Source: JAFGNV01 sp964612485 (GTDB taxonomy: Bacteria > Chloroflexota > Anaerolineae > 4572-78 > J111). Taken from it: a stretch of 64,000 bases of DNA. Below the pieces are notes generated by a model, which ran no database searches, was not told the DNA's origin, and was given only the letters and a program-made list of their open reading frames with translations. The stretch is from positions 1-64,000 of the forward strand of contig CAZTFF010000018.1 in the NCBI GenBank assembly GCA_964612485.1, read 5' to 3'. A program made the position numbers and the translations under genes. Within the stretch, counting starts at the first letter, position 1. Every line of letters begins with the position of its first letter. Positions 16,391-25,150 of the stretch are shown here, one piece after another.

Positions 16391-17986
16391 ATGGATGAAC
16401 GCCAGCTCAATGAAATATTGCAAAACGGAATAAAAGCCGCCCGGCGCGGCCATAAGGAACCTGCGAGGAAACTGCTCTCGCAGGTTGTTCAGGTTGACGC
16501 CAACAACGAGGAAGCCTGGTTGTGGCTCTCGCGGGTGGCAGATGATCCGCAGCAGCAGGCGCAGTGTTTGCAACAAGTGTTGCAGGTCAACCCCGATAAT
16601 CGATGGGCCGCCGGGCAACTGGCCGAATTGCAATCCCCACCCCCGGTTTCGGGGCAGGAGGCACCGCCGCCCCTGCCCGCCGAGCCGGCAGCACCGGCAC
16701 AGCCCTCGGCAGATGAAAGTAGCAGCAAATACAAGCGCATTGAACCCAAATCATCCGAATTAAAACTGGAAACCCTCTCATGCCCCCACTGCGGCGGCAC
16801 GGTTGATCTTAGAAGCGGGGCCGAGGCCAAAACCATGGTCTGCAATCACTGCGGCAGCGTACTTGATCTAACCAGCGAGCAGGCCGCCGTGATCGGCCAG
16901 ATGAACAAGCGCGTTCGCCCGACGATGCCCATTAAACCGGGCATGACCGGCACCTTTGAAAGCGAAACTCACCAGGTAATCGGCTGGATCCGTTACGAAG
17001 GATGGGATGATGAGGAGCGATGGCGTTGGGATGAGTGGCTGCTGGTGTCGGCCGGCGGCAAATATCGCTGGTTGAGTTATGATGCTGAGACGGGCTTCAT
17101 TCTCAACGAAAAAATCCAGCCCCAGGCTCCGTTTGACCCCTACCGCGCTTCCTCAATCCAGGTGCCGGGCGGAACGGCCCAGGTGACCGAGCGTTCGCCG
17201 GCCAAGGTGCTGGCCTTTGACGGCGAGTTAACCTGGCAGTGTAACGTTGGAGATCAGTTTCACTATTTTGATGCCCAACGCGGCAGCATTCCTTACAGCG
17301 TGGAGTACAGCAAAGATGAGATAGAGGTCTACCAGGGGCAGCCGCTGGCGGATGTTGAGGTCTGGCAGGCCTTTGGCCGCGAGGATTTGGTCAAAAAAGC
17401 CGGTGAAGTATCTACCTGGAACAGCGCTTACCGGGTGCTGGCCCTCTTTTGCTTGCTGTTGGTACTTTTGAGCTGCTCCGGCGCGCTATTTACCGCGTTC
17501 ACCGGCCAACAGGTGGCCCAAGAAGAGTTCCAGATGAAGCAGGGGCTGGAAGTAAAAACCATGGGGCCGATCACCCTGCCCAAATCGGATGCCGTCTACC
17601 GGATTTCTTTAGAGTCTGGCGGCTTGCCGGTAAATACCTGGGCGGTGGTGGATGTCTCGGCTCGTGATAGCGAGGGGAACGAAGCGTATCTTTTCTCCGG
17701 CGAGTTCTGGGACGAAGAGGGGCGGGACAGCGACGGTTACTGGCACGAAAACGACCTCAACGCCGATTATCTTTTCAAACTCGAAGAGGCCGGTGATTAT
17801 TACCTGAATGTTTCGATGGAAGATGCCACGGTCACATCAATGCCGCTGACCGTCACTGTCGAACGCGGCGTATGGCTGACGCGCTACTTTATCATTTTCC
17901 TGGTGATCGCCGCCGTGCTGGCTTTTGTATTTTTTAGCCTGAGTAACCGGCGGCTGGTCGGTAGCTCACTGTTGAAATCCCAATAA
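16391..17986 (+). CDS. TPR-zinc ribbon-DUF4178 protein with two membrane helices and an external domain
   Basis: 531 residues from the ATG at 16391, two bases after the preceding stop; the open frame back to 16274 only overlaps the small ORF. Architecture: TPR-like repeats (1-80), Pro/Ala linker, zinc ribbon (CPHC...CNHC, near 130-157), DUF4178 (about 175-320), membrane helix (about 346-368), a roughly 120-residue beta-rich, presumably extracytoplasmic domain, and a last membrane helix near 500-520. The first 320 residues are strongly similar to the 392-residue paralog; the outer domain is unique. It could link cytoplasmic events to the outside. No catalytic motif is recognisable. Confidence 0.85.
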   Translation: MDERQLNEILQNGIKAARRGHKEPARKLLSQVVQVDANNEEAWLWLSRVADDPQQQAQCLQQVLQVNPDNRWAAGQLAELQSPPPVSGQEAPPPLPAEPAAPAQPSADESSSKYKRIEPKSSELKLETLSCPHCGGTVDLRSGAEAKTMVCNHCGSVLDLTSEQAAVIGQMNKRVRPTMPIKPGMTGTFESETHQVIGWIRYEGWDDEERWRWDEWLLVSAGGKYRWLSYDAETGFILNEKIQPQAPFDPYRASSIQVPGGTAQVTERSPAKVLAFDGELTWQCNVGDQFHYFDAQRGSIPYSVEYSKDEIEVYQGQPLADVEVWQAFGREDLVKKAGEVSTWNSAYRVLALFCLLLVLLSCSGALFTAFTGQQVAQEEFQMKQGLEVKTMGPITLPKSDAVYRISLESGGLPVNTWAVVDVSARDSEGNEAYLFSGEFWDEEGRDSDGYWHENDLNADYLFKLEEAGDYYLNVSMEDATVTSMPLTVTVERGVWLTRYFIIFLVIAAVLAFVFFSLSNRRLVGSSLLKSQ

Positions 17987-17989
17987 TCA

Positions 17990-19504
17990 ATGCAACTTAC
18001 AACCCGCCATTCTACCTCTCTTTTGGTTACCGTTTTTATCATTGCCATCTGCGGCCTGGTGTACGAGCTGATCATCGGCACCCTTTCCTCTTATTTATTT
18101 GGCAATACCGTTACCCATTTTTCAATCACCATAGGTTTGTTTCTGAGCGCGATGGGCATCGGCTCGTTTGCCTCGCGGCGGATCAACGATTCGTTGTTGG
18201 GTTGGTTCATCGGCGTGGAACTATCGGTGGGGCTGGTGGGGGGATTCTCGGCGGCACTGCTGTACGCGGTGTTCGCCACCACCGATGTGTACCACGTAGC
18301 CATGGTGGTGCTGATCCTCATCATAGGCAGTTTGATCGGTATGGAAATCCCCCTGCTGACCCGTTTGCTGGGCGGGTGGGACAATATCAAAGATACGCTG
18401 GCCAACGTGCTGGCCTTTGATTATATTGGCGCGCTGATTGCCTCGGTGCTGTTTCCGCTGGTTTTACTGCCGGAACTGGGCCTGCTAAAAACCGCGTTTG
18501 CCACGGGCATTCTCAATGTTTTGGTGGTGGCGCTGAACATCTGGATCTTTCGGGACCGGCTGTCCCGCTGGCGTGGGCTTTCTCTCGCAACCGGCGGCAT
18601 TGCCCTGCTGTTGCTGGGGGGCGCGGTCTGGTCTAACCTGTTGACCTCCGTGTTTGAGCAGCAACTCTACAAGGATGAGATCATCTACAGCCGCCAGACG
18701 CCCTACCAGCGCATCATTATGACCCGTTGGGCCGACGATGTGCGCCTGTTTTTAGACGGCAACCTGCAATTCAGCTCGCGCGATGAATACCGTTATCACG
18801 AACCGCTGGTGCATCCGGCCATGTCGCTTACCCGCTCCCGGGAGTCGGTGCTGGTGTTGGGCGGGGGCGATGGGCTGGTGGCCCGTGAGGTTTTTAAGTA
18901 TGATGATGTGCAGCAGCTTGTGCTGGTTGACATCGACCCGGCCATGACCGAATTGGCCCTTACCCACCCGGCCTTGCTCGACATCAACGAGGATTCGCTC
19001 AGCGATCCGCGTGTGGAGATACTCAATCAGGATGCCTACACCTACCTGGCCGACACCGGCGAGCTGTTCGGCGTCATCATCATAGATTTGCCTGATCCCA
19101 ACAACGAAAGTTTGGGCAAACTCTACAGCCGCGAATTCTACAAACTGGTACACCGCCACCTGGCCGGGGGCGGTGTCATTGTGACCCAGGCTACTTCACC
19201 CTACTACGCCCGCGAAACGTACTGGTCCATTGCCCATACGATGGAATCGGTGGGGCTGCAAACTTGGCCGTATCATATGTATATTCCCTCCTTTGGCGAT
19301 TGGGGCTTTATATTGGCCGCCGGCCACGAACTGGACCCGGCCAAGTTTTTACCCAGGGTTCCCATGCGCTATCTTGATGCCGATGTCTTTCAATCGAGCC
19401 TGGTTTTTGATGATGACATTGCCGAGATCGACACCGAAGTAAACACCCTGGATAACCAGATCATTCTGACCTATTACGAGCAAGCCTGGCGGCGGTGGCG
19501 GTGA
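17990..19504 (+). CDS. Membrane-embedded spermidine synthase-like aminopropyltransferase
   Basis: 504 residues. Residues 1-220 form about seven membrane helices, as in SpeE-like proteins with a transporter-type N-terminal half. Residues 230-504 are a spermidine-synthase Rossmann domain: 'YHEPLVHPAMSL' (substrate side), GGGDG at 291-295, DIDP (D314), 'NQDAYTYL' and the catalytic-type Asp in 'IIIDLPDPN' (D366) followed by 'LYSREFY'. All hallmark residues are present, so it is probably an active aminopropyl transferase or a related methylthioadenosine-releasing enzyme; the acceptor is unknown. It is the last gene of the DUF4178/DUF350 operon, 3 bases behind its neighbour. Confidence 0.87.
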   Translation: MQLTTRHSTSLLVTVFIIAICGLVYELIIGTLSSYLFGNTVTHFSITIGLFLSAMGIGSFASRRINDSLLGWFIGVELSVGLVGGFSAALLYAVFATTDVYHVAMVVLILIIGSLIGMEIPLLTRLLGGWDNIKDTLANVLAFDYIGALIASVLFPLVLLPELGLLKTAFATGILNVLVVALNIWIFRDRLSRWRGLSLATGGIALLLLGGAVWSNLLTSVFEQQLYKDEIIYSRQTPYQRIIMTRWADDVRLFLDGNLQFSSRDEYRYHEPLVHPAMSLTRSRESVLVLGGGDGLVAREVFKYDDVQQLVLVDIDPAMTELALTHPALLDINEDSLSDPRVEILNQDAYTYLADTGELFGVIIIDLPDPNNESLGKLYSREFYKLVHRHLAGGGVIVTQATSPYYARETYWSIAHTMESVGLQTWPYHMYIPSFGDWGFILAAGHELDPAKFLPRVPMRYLDADVFQSSLVFDDDIAEIDTEVNTLDNQIILTYYEQAWRRWR

Positions 19505-19561
19505 TTTGGTAGAGTGAGTGAAGAATGGTATCACTTCTCACTCGTCACTCGTCACTCCTTG
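19505..19561. repeat. Inverted heptamer repeat between convergent genes
   Basis: gagtgagtgaag on the left can pair with cttctcactc, followed by tandem actcgtc units (about 19540-19556). It separates the aminopropyltransferase gene from the convergent small membrane protein and may act as a bidirectional terminator as well as being a repeat. Confidence 0.45.
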
Positions 19562-19825
19562 TCACGCCCTTTCTTCTTCAGCCGCCTTAACTCCCCGATA
19601 ACAATCGTTGAGTTGATCCACCATGGCGGCTCGTTGCTGGGCGGCTAAATATGCGCCGCGCAAATAGGCTGTGACCAGCAGCAAAAAGGCCAGGCCCAGC
19701 CCCACGGCGGGCCACCAGGTGGCAGCGCCCCAATCGGGCCGGAAGAAAAGCATCGGCAAAATGCCCACAACAGAAACAACGCTAATGATCAAAGCCAATT
19801 TGCTGATATTTTTTGGTGATGTCAT
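19562..19825 (-). CDS. Small two-helix membrane protein of unknown function
   Basis: 87 residues from the ATG at 19825, with GGGGGA six bases upstream. Two membrane segments (about 8-28 and 37-60) are followed by a charged, probably coiled tail 'QQRAAMVDQLNDCYRGVKAAEEERA'. No family recognised. It stands alone, convergent with the aminopropyltransferase gene and 15 bases downstream of the HAD gene on the same strand, so it may be the last member of the mutM-HAD transcript. Confidence 0.6.
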   Translation of the reverse strand: MTSPKNISKLALIISVVSVVGILPMLFFRPDWGAATWWPAVGLGLAFLLLVTAYLRGAYLAAQQRAAMVDQLNDCYRGVKAAEEERA

Positions 19826-19840
19826 CAAAATCCCCCGTTT

Positions 19841-20431
19841 TTATAGAAGTTTACTTTTCATCCACAATCTTACATCAAACACCGCCATCCCGGCCTGTCG
19901 GGCCGCTTCCAGGCCCGAATCAGCATCCTCGAATACCTGGCAATATTGTGGCTCGATATTCATGCGGCGCGCGGCCTCTAAAAAAATGTCGGGCGCCGGT
20001 TTGCCGTGGGGCACCTGCTCGGCGGTGACAACCGTATCAAAAAAATTGTCCATGCCGATGGAGGCCAGGATTTTGGTAATCATCGGTAACTCCCCGCCGG
20101 ACCCCACCGCCATCGGCATCTGCCGTCGGTATTTTTTGGCCAGGGCCACTACCGGTTCTACAGGCCGTACAGCGGACAGCTTGCGCTCAAATCGGGATTC
20201 TTTATCAGCAGCGATGGTTTGCGGATCAAGTTGCAGGCCAAGTTTATTATTCAACAGCCCCACAATTTGAGAGTTTTGCATCCCGGCGGTACGGTAAAAC
20301 AGTTCTGTGGGAAAGACGCTGCCCAGGGGGGCCATGGTCTCTTGCCAGGCTTCGTAATGAAGCGGCATGGTGTCGGCCAGCGTGCCGTCGCAATCGAAAA
20401 TAAGTGCCCGGATATGGGGTTCAATGGCCAT
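19841..20431 (-). CDS. HAD-family hydrolase (beta-phosphoglucomutase/phosphatase-like)
   Basis: 196 residues. Motif I is 'LIFDCDGTLADT' (D13, D15), the small cap follows ('MPLHYEAWQETMAPLG'), motif II is the Ser of 'AVGSGGE', motif III the Lys in 'GKPAPDIFLEAA' and motif IV 'VFEDADSGLEAARQAGM'. This is the subfamily of beta-phosphoglucomutase and sugar-phosphate phosphatases; the substrate cannot be read from sequence. It follows mutM by 21 bases and is likely co-transcribed. Confidence 0.88.
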   Translation of the reverse strand: MAIEPHIRALIFDCDGTLADTMPLHYEAWQETMAPLGSVFPTELFYRTAGMQNSQIVGLLNNKLGLQLDPQTIAADKESRFERKLSAVRPVEPVVALAKKYRRQMPMAVGSGGELPMITKILASIGMDNFFDTVVTAEQVPHGKPAPDIFLEAARRMNIEPQYCQVFEDADSGLEAARQAGMAVFDVRLWMKSKLL

Positions 20432-20452
20432 TTGTTGGGTACAAATCCTTTC

Positions 20453-21253
20453 TTATGTTTGGCAGTGGGCGCAAAAATGGGTAGATCGCCCGCCCAAAAC
20501 AATGCGTTGAATCGGCATGTTGCACGTTGGACACGGCTGACCGGTGCGGCCGTAAACCTGAAAATAATTTTGGAATTCGCCGCCCCGGTATACGTCGTCC
20601 AGCGAAGCGCCTTTGTGTATAATGCCCTGGCTGAGCGCCTGCCGGATGGCGTTGTAAAGCTTTTCCAGTTCGCTTTCTGAAAGCGTGTTGACCTGCCGAC
20701 GGGGATCGATCCCGGCCAAAAAACAACTCTCGTCGCCGTAGATGTTGCCGATGCCGGCGATAAAGTGCTGGTTGAGCAGCAGCGGTTTTAGCCGCCCGCT
20801 TCGCCGGCCAAACAGCGCTTTGAAATCAGCCACCGAAAAATTATCCGCCAGCGGCTCCGGCCCAAGTTGGCCGATGACCCACGTCGGGTCGTCTACCAGA
20901 TAAACCCGGCCAAATTTGCGCGGGTCTTTAAAGCGGAGTTGGCGGCCGTTATCCAGATCAAAAATGGTGCGGATGTGCCGGTCCAACGGATCGGTGGCCG
21001 GTTCAACCAGCAAATCGCCGGTCATTTTTAAATGGATAAAAAGCGTGTCGCCGCGAGATAACTCGAATCTCAAATATTTGCCGCGCCGTTTAATGGCTTC
21101 GATACGCTGGCCGGGCAGCCGCGCTTCTATGGTAAAAGTGGGAGAGGTGCGGATGGCTTTAGGCCACAAGATAGTAATTCCGGTAAACGCGCGCCCCACC
21201 AGCGGCCCGCGCAGCCCCCTGACCACGGTTTCTACTTCGGGAAGTTCAGGCAT
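20453..21253 (-). CDS. mutM: Formamidopyrimidine-DNA glycosylase
   Basis: 266-residue base-excision repair enzyme removing 8-oxoguanine and formamidopyrimidines. The N-terminus MPELPEVE carries the catalytic Pro2 and Glu3; 'HLKMTGDLLV' and 'NIYGDESCFLAGIDP' are typical H2TH-side motifs, and the C-terminal zinc finger uses C241, C244, C261 and C264. Length is normal. GAGGAAA precedes the ATG. The promoter at 21290-21318 reads into it. Confidence 0.96.
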   Translation of the reverse strand: MPELPEVETVVRGLRGPLVGRAFTGITILWPKAIRTSPTFTIEARLPGQRIEAIKRRGKYLRFELSRGDTLFIHLKMTGDLLVEPATDPLDRHIRTIFDLDNGRQLRFKDPRKFGRVYLVDDPTWVIGQLGPEPLADNFSVADFKALFGRRSGRLKPLLLNQHFIAGIGNIYGDESCFLAGIDPRRQVNTLSESELEKLYNAIRQALSQGIIHKGASLDDVYRGGEFQNYFQVYGRTGQPCPTCNMPIQRIVLGGRSTHFCAHCQT

Positions 21254-21289
21254 GCTGTTTCCTCACAAGGCTGAATTGACAACCCCAAC

Positions 21290-21318
21290 ATTATAAACGG
21301 CCCGGCCCGGATTATCAA
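21290..21318 (-). promoter_or_regulatory. mutM promoter (TTGATA-17-TATAAT)
   Basis: Minus strand -35 TTGATA at 21318-21313, 17-base spacer and -10 TATAAT at 21295-21290, about 30 bases from the mutM start. Confidence 0.7.
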
Positions 21319-21328
21319 ACTGCGCTTT

Positions 21329-21357
21329 TTGCCGGGTAAAACAATTTACAATACAAT
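21329..21357 (+). promoter_or_regulatory. gmd promoter (TTGCCG-17-TACAAT)
   Basis: -35 TTGCCG at 21329-21334 and -10 TACAAT at 21352-21357, spacer 17. The leader to the GTG at 21451 would be about 87 bases. It is back to back with the mutM promoter. Confidence 0.65.
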
Positions 21358-21450
21358 GTGTTGAGTTGTGAGGGGATGATGGCCGGGGTTTTTTGCCAAA
21401 CCGGTAATCATCTTCTAAATCGAAACTTCTTAAAGAGACCAGGAGGCACA

Positions 21451-22467
21451 GTGAAGAAAGCACTGATTACAGGCATTACGGGTCAAGATGGTTCGTATCT
21501 GGCCGAATTTTTGCTTGAAAAAGGGTATGAGGTGGCCGGCATTGCCCGGCGGTTGAGCGTGCCCAATACGCGCAATATTGAACATATTCTGAGCGATATT
21601 TCGCTCTACGATGGCGATTTGAGCGATCAGGGATCGCTGGACCGGGTGGTGCGGAATTTTCAGCCGGATGAAGTTTACAATCTCGCGGCGCAATCGTTTG
21701 TGAAGGTAAGCTGGCAAGAACCCATTCTCACCGGCGACATTACCGGTTTGGGCGCGGTGCGGATCTTGGAAAGCGTGCGCAACAACAAACCCGATGCCCG
21801 CGTGTACCAGGCTTCGTCCAGCGAGATGTTCGGCAACAACCCGGTTGAATTTTTGGATGAAGACAGCCAGTTTTTACCCACCAGTCCCTACGCCATTGCC
21901 AAGCTTTACGCCCACCGGATGACGATCAACTACCGGGAAAGTTATGATATGTACGCCTGCGGCGGCATTCTGTTTAACCACGAATCGCCGCGCCGGGGCA
22001 TGGAGTTTGTCACCCGAAAAATAACCTACGCCGTGGCCTGCATTGCGGAAGGCGTGATCCTCTCTAAAATGGGCAGCGAAACCAAAGACCCGCTGGTCAA
22101 AGACGGAAAATTCAAACTGGGCAATCTGGATGCCTCCCGCGATTGGGGCTACGCCAAAGATTACGTGGAAATGATGTGGCTGATGTTGCAGCAGGACGAA
22201 CCGGACGAGTACGTCATCGCCACGGGCCGCTCGGCCACGATTCGAGATTTTCTTGACATCGCTTTTAAGGTGATTGGGATTGACGACTGGCAGCCCTATG
22301 TGGGCGTGGATGAGCGCTTCAAGCGGCCTTCGGAACTGCGCTATCTACGCGGCAACAGCAGCAAAGCGCAGAAAAATCTCGGCTGGAGTCCCCAAACGTC
22401 GCTTGAAGGGCTGGTTGAGTTGATGATCGAATCCGACCGGGAACTGGTCAGAAAGTACGAACTGTAA
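21451..22467 (+). CDS. gmd: GDP-mannose 4,6-dehydratase
   Basis: 338 residues. The GTG at 21451 is preceded by AGGAGG at four bases; the longer frame from 21358 lacks a ribosome site and would begin at the transcription start. NADP-binding 'ITGITGQDGSYL' (8-14), catalytic 'SSSEMFG' and Y147xxxK151 ('PYAIAKLY'), then 'GILFNHESPRRG' and 'NLDASRDWGYAKDYVE' are diagnostic for Gmd. It converts GDP-mannose to GDP-4-keto-6-deoxymannose, the precursor of deoxysugars. No GDP-fucose synthase is adjacent, though an extended SDR follows two genes later. Confidence 0.93.
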   Translation: MKKALITGITGQDGSYLAEFLLEKGYEVAGIARRLSVPNTRNIEHILSDISLYDGDLSDQGSLDRVVRNFQPDEVYNLAAQSFVKVSWQEPILTGDITGLGAVRILESVRNNKPDARVYQASSSEMFGNNPVEFLDEDSQFLPTSPYAIAKLYAHRMTINYRESYDMYACGGILFNHESPRRGMEFVTRKITYAVACIAEGVILSKMGSETKDPLVKDGKFKLGNLDASRDWGYAKDYVEMMWLMLQQDEPDEYVIATGRSATIRDFLDIAFKVIGIDDWQPYVGVDERFKRPSELRYLRGNSSKAQKNLGWSPQTSLEGLVELMIESDRELVRKYEL

Positions 22468-22520
22468 TTTGCGATGTCGCTAATGGACATATTTATGATT
22501 TGAAAAATTTTTCTATGCAC

Positions 22521-22579
22521 GACCACCAACGACTGATCACCAGGTCATCACGGTCGTCTGCCGTCTGTGCCCGGTGGTC
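22521..22579. repeat. Heptamer-repeat hairpin, copy B
   Basis: Four heptamers (ggtcgtc, tgccgtc, tgtgccc, ggtggtc at 22552-22579) face inverted units starting gaccacc at 22521. The arrangement matches the element at 6337-6395. It lies between gmd and the methyltransferase gene, ending 26 bases before the latter. Confidence 0.55.
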
Positions 22580-22605
22580 CGGTTGCCAACAAGAAGGGAC
22601 GTTTG

Positions 22606-23238
22606 ATGTCTGATAAATTTACAAAAGAAAACCTGGAAGCGTATTTGGAAGAACTTTATACGGATGATGATCCGATCCGCCAAGAGATGGAAGCCTTGGC
22701 CCAGGAGATAAAATTCCCTATTGTGGGGTTGTTGTCCGGGCGCGCGCTTTATCAAATGGCCCGTATGATCGGGGCCAGGCGTGTCTTTGAATTGGGGTCG
22801 GGCTATGGCTACTCGGCCCTTTTCTTTGCGCGGGCGGTGGGCGACACCGGCGAGGTTCATTGCACAGATCTGTCCGAAAAAAACATTGAGCTGGCCGAAG
22901 ATTTTCTCAGCCGCGCCAACGTCTGGCCGCGGATTACCTATCACCAGGAAGACGCCATCGCCGCCTTGCGCCGGGTGGGGGGCACCTGGGACCTGATCTA
23001 CAACGACATCCAAAAAAGCGCCTACCCCGAAACCATCGAGCTGGCCTACAACCACCTCTGTCCCGGCGGGCTTTTTATCTCTGACAACCTCTTCCGGTGG
23101 GGGCGAGTGCTGGAGCAGGAACAGGAGGAAGGAACCCAGGGGTTGATAAAATTCACCCACATGCTGTTCGATCATCCCGGTTTTATGACCACCATTTACC
23201 CGGTTCGGGACGGCCTGTCGGTGGCGCTCCGATTATAA
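22606..23238 (+). CDS. SAM-dependent O-methyltransferase (class I, COMT-like)
   Basis: 210 residues; the ATG at 22606 has AAGGGA six bases upstream. 'FELGSGYGYSALFFARAVGDTGEVHCTDLSE' is the SAM-binding glycine loop and acidic residue, 'LIYNDIQKSAYPETIELAYNHLCPGGLFISDNL' carries the metal-ligand acidic residues of the catechol O-methyltransferase type (D of NDIQK; DN of SDNL). The substrate is unknown; an aromatic or sugar-linked acceptor is possible. It is followed by the SDR gene at 21 bases. Confidence 0.87.
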   Translation: MSDKFTKENLEAYLEELYTDDDPIRQEMEALAQEIKFPIVGLLSGRALYQMARMIGARRVFELGSGYGYSALFFARAVGDTGEVHCTDLSEKNIELAEDFLSRANVWPRITYHQEDAIAALRRVGGTWDLIYNDIQKSAYPETIELAYNHLCPGGLFISDNLFRWGRVLEQEQEEGTQGLIKFTHMLFDHPGFMTTIYPVRDGLSVALRL

Positions 23239-23259
23239 CATTCTGATTCTCAAAGAGAA

Positions 23260-24246
23260 ATGAACCTGACCGGCAAACGTATTTTTATAACGGGCGGAAC
23301 CGGTTTGATCGGGGGTCGCCTGGCAGAACGATTGGCTGCTGAAGAAGGGGCCTCGGTGATTGCGCTGGCTCGAACCCCTGAAAAGGGCCGCTGGCTGCTT
23401 GAGCAAGGCGTTGATGTTGTCCGGGGCGATATTACCGGCCCCGCATCGCTCGATGCAGTTCATTCGTGCGAAATTGTTTTTCATACCGCCGGCTGGGTAA
23501 GCGAAAAGGGAACGCGGCGGCAGATTTATGCGGCCAATGTAGACGGAACCAACAATGTGGTTCAGGCCGCGCTGGCGGCTAAGATCAAACGATTTATCCA
23601 CATCAGTTCTTGCGCGGTTTACGGCTCTTTGCAGCAGTTTGATATTGATGAAACCACGCCAGCCCGGTTAACCGGCAACCGCTATGCCGACTCCAAAGTG
23701 TTGGCCGAGCGGATTGTTATGTCTCAAAAAGATCTGTCTTTTGTTGTGGCCCGGCCCTCGCAGGTGTACGGGCCGCGATCCTACCAATTTTCCATCCGGC
23801 CCATTGAATTGATCAAGGCCGGGAAAATGGTGCTGGTGGATGGCGGGCGTTATCTGGCCAAGCCGCTTTACATTGACAATCTGGTTGATGGCTTGATAAA
23901 ATGTGTGAAGGCAGATGCGGCGGTTGGCCAGGTCATCAACTTTACCGATGGCCACCCCGTTCCCTGGCGTGAATTTTTTGGCGCCTATGGCCGGATGGTG
24001 GGAGTCAACTCGTTTCCATCGGTGCCGTTTCCCGTGGCCTGGCTGGTGGCCTTGTTGAATGAAAGTGGCGCGAAACTTCGAGGCAAACAAACAAGTTTTA
24101 CCCGGGGCATGGTGCGGGGCCTGCGAAGCTGCAACAGCTTTAGCATTAAAAAAGCGCATGAGCTGTTGGCATGGACGCCGGCGATTGATTTTGTTGAAGG
24201 TATGCAGCGCACCGAAGCCTGGCTTCGGGCGGCAGGATATATTTGA
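23260..24246 (+). CDS. Extended SDR: NAD-dependent epimerase/dehydratase
   Basis: 328 residues. 'ITGGTGLIGGRLAERL' is the nucleotide loop; S116/S117 with Y142xxxK146 ('RYADSK') form the catalytic set; 'RPSQVYGP' and 'YIDNLVDGL' are typical of 3-beta-hydroxysteroid dehydrogenase-like or UDP-sugar epimerases. The C-terminal half is less conserved, so the substrate is undefined. It lies in the gmd-methyltransferase run, followed by a nucleotidyltransferase at 18 bases, hinting at activated-sugar or lipid modification. Confidence 0.85.
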   Translation: MNLTGKRIFITGGTGLIGGRLAERLAAEEGASVIALARTPEKGRWLLEQGVDVVRGDITGPASLDAVHSCEIVFHTAGWVSEKGTRRQIYAANVDGTNNVVQAALAAKIKRFIHISSCAVYGSLQQFDIDETTPARLTGNRYADSKVLAERIVMSQKDLSFVVARPSQVYGPRSYQFSIRPIELIKAGKMVLVDGGRYLAKPLYIDNLVDGLIKCVKADAAVGQVINFTDGHPVPWREFFGAYGRMVGVNSFPSVPFPVAWLVALLNESGAKLRGKQTSFTRGMVRGLRSCNSFSIKKAHELLAWTPAIDFVEGMQRTEAWLRAAGYI

Positions 24247-24264
24247 GTGAGCGAGGAGTAAAAA

Positions 24265-25044
24265 ATGGACTCAATTATCACCGCGGGCGGCGTTTGCAGC
24301 CCGGACGACCCTCTTTTTGAATTAACTGGCGTAGAAAAAAAGGCTTTGATTCCCCTGGCCGGCCGGCCTATGATTTCCTGGGTGGTTGACGCCGTCTGGA
24401 GCTCGGGCCTGGTAGATAACATTGCTATTGTGGGCCTGGAGTCGGGTGGCGTTGATTTTGGCGATGCGCCGGTCTATTTTACCGATGCCGTGGGTGATCT
24501 GGTGAGCAATGTATTGGCCGGGCTGGACCGGCTCCGCGAGGTGAACCCGGCGGTCAAGAAAATCTTGCTGGCTTCATCAGATGTGCCCCTGATCACACCG
24601 GACATTGTGCGGGGCTTTGTAGACGAATGCGGCTCTCAGGAATTTGATGCCTATTACGCCATTATCGAAGAGAAAACCATGGAGGCCCGTTTCCCCGGTT
24701 CTAACCGGATGTTTGTGCCCTTCAAAGGAGGGCGCTATGCCGGCGGCGATGTGCTGCTGCTGGATGTGGCCGCCGTAAACGCCAACCAGGAACTGGTCCG
24801 CAGTTTAACCGGATCGCGTAAAAATTATTGGCACCAGGCGCAGATGATTGGCTGGGCTTTTATCCTGCGTTTTATTTTCCGCACCATGACCGTCTATGAG
24901 GCGGTGCAGCGCGCCGGACAGCGCGCCAACCTCAACGCCCAGGTGGTCGATACCCGTTTTGCCGAATTGGGCATGGATTTGGATAAGCCTCGCCATTACC
25001 GGCTCATTAAGTCTATTTTAGAAGGGCAAGAAGTTTTATCGTGA
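24265..25044 (+). CDS. Nucleotidyltransferase-like protein (MobA-like fold)
   Basis: 259 residues. The N-terminus resembles NTP-transferases: 'SIITAGGVCSPDDPL', 'KALIPLAGRPMISWVVDAVWSSG', then 'LLASSDVPLITPDIVRGFVDEC', where SSDVPL stands for the metal-binding DxP motif of MobA-like enzymes. The usual GxGxR loop is atypical (GGVCSPDDP). The C-terminus is alpha-helical with 'FRTMTVYEAVQRAG'. It likely transfers a nucleotide to a phosphorylated small molecule. GGAG precedes the ATG. Confidence 0.75.
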   Translation: MDSIITAGGVCSPDDPLFELTGVEKKALIPLAGRPMISWVVDAVWSSGLVDNIAIVGLESGGVDFGDAPVYFTDAVGDLVSNVLAGLDRLREVNPAVKKILLASSDVPLITPDIVRGFVDECGSQEFDAYYAIIEEKTMEARFPGSNRMFVPFKGGRYAGGDVLLLDVAAVNANQELVRSLTGSRKNYWHQAQMIGWAFILRFIFRTMTVYEAVQRAGQRANLNAQVVDTRFAELGMDLDKPRHYRLIKSILEGQEVLS

Positions 25045-25124
25045 TGATAATTGTCTGCCCGGTGGCTATTTGAGGGGCCATCATAATCATCGATCGGCAG
25101 GCTGTAAACCCTTGCCAGTCGTGC

Positions 25125-25130
25125 TATAAT
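25125..25130 (+). promoter_or_regulatory. Extended -10 promoter of the SRPBCC gene
   Basis: TGCTATAAT gives a consensus TATAAT with the extended TGn; the -35 region (CTGTAA, 17 bases upstream) is weak. The transcription start would be about 13 bases before the ATG, with GGAG in the short leader. Confidence 0.6.
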
Positions 25131-25150
25131 AGAAGGGAAGGAGTTGAATA

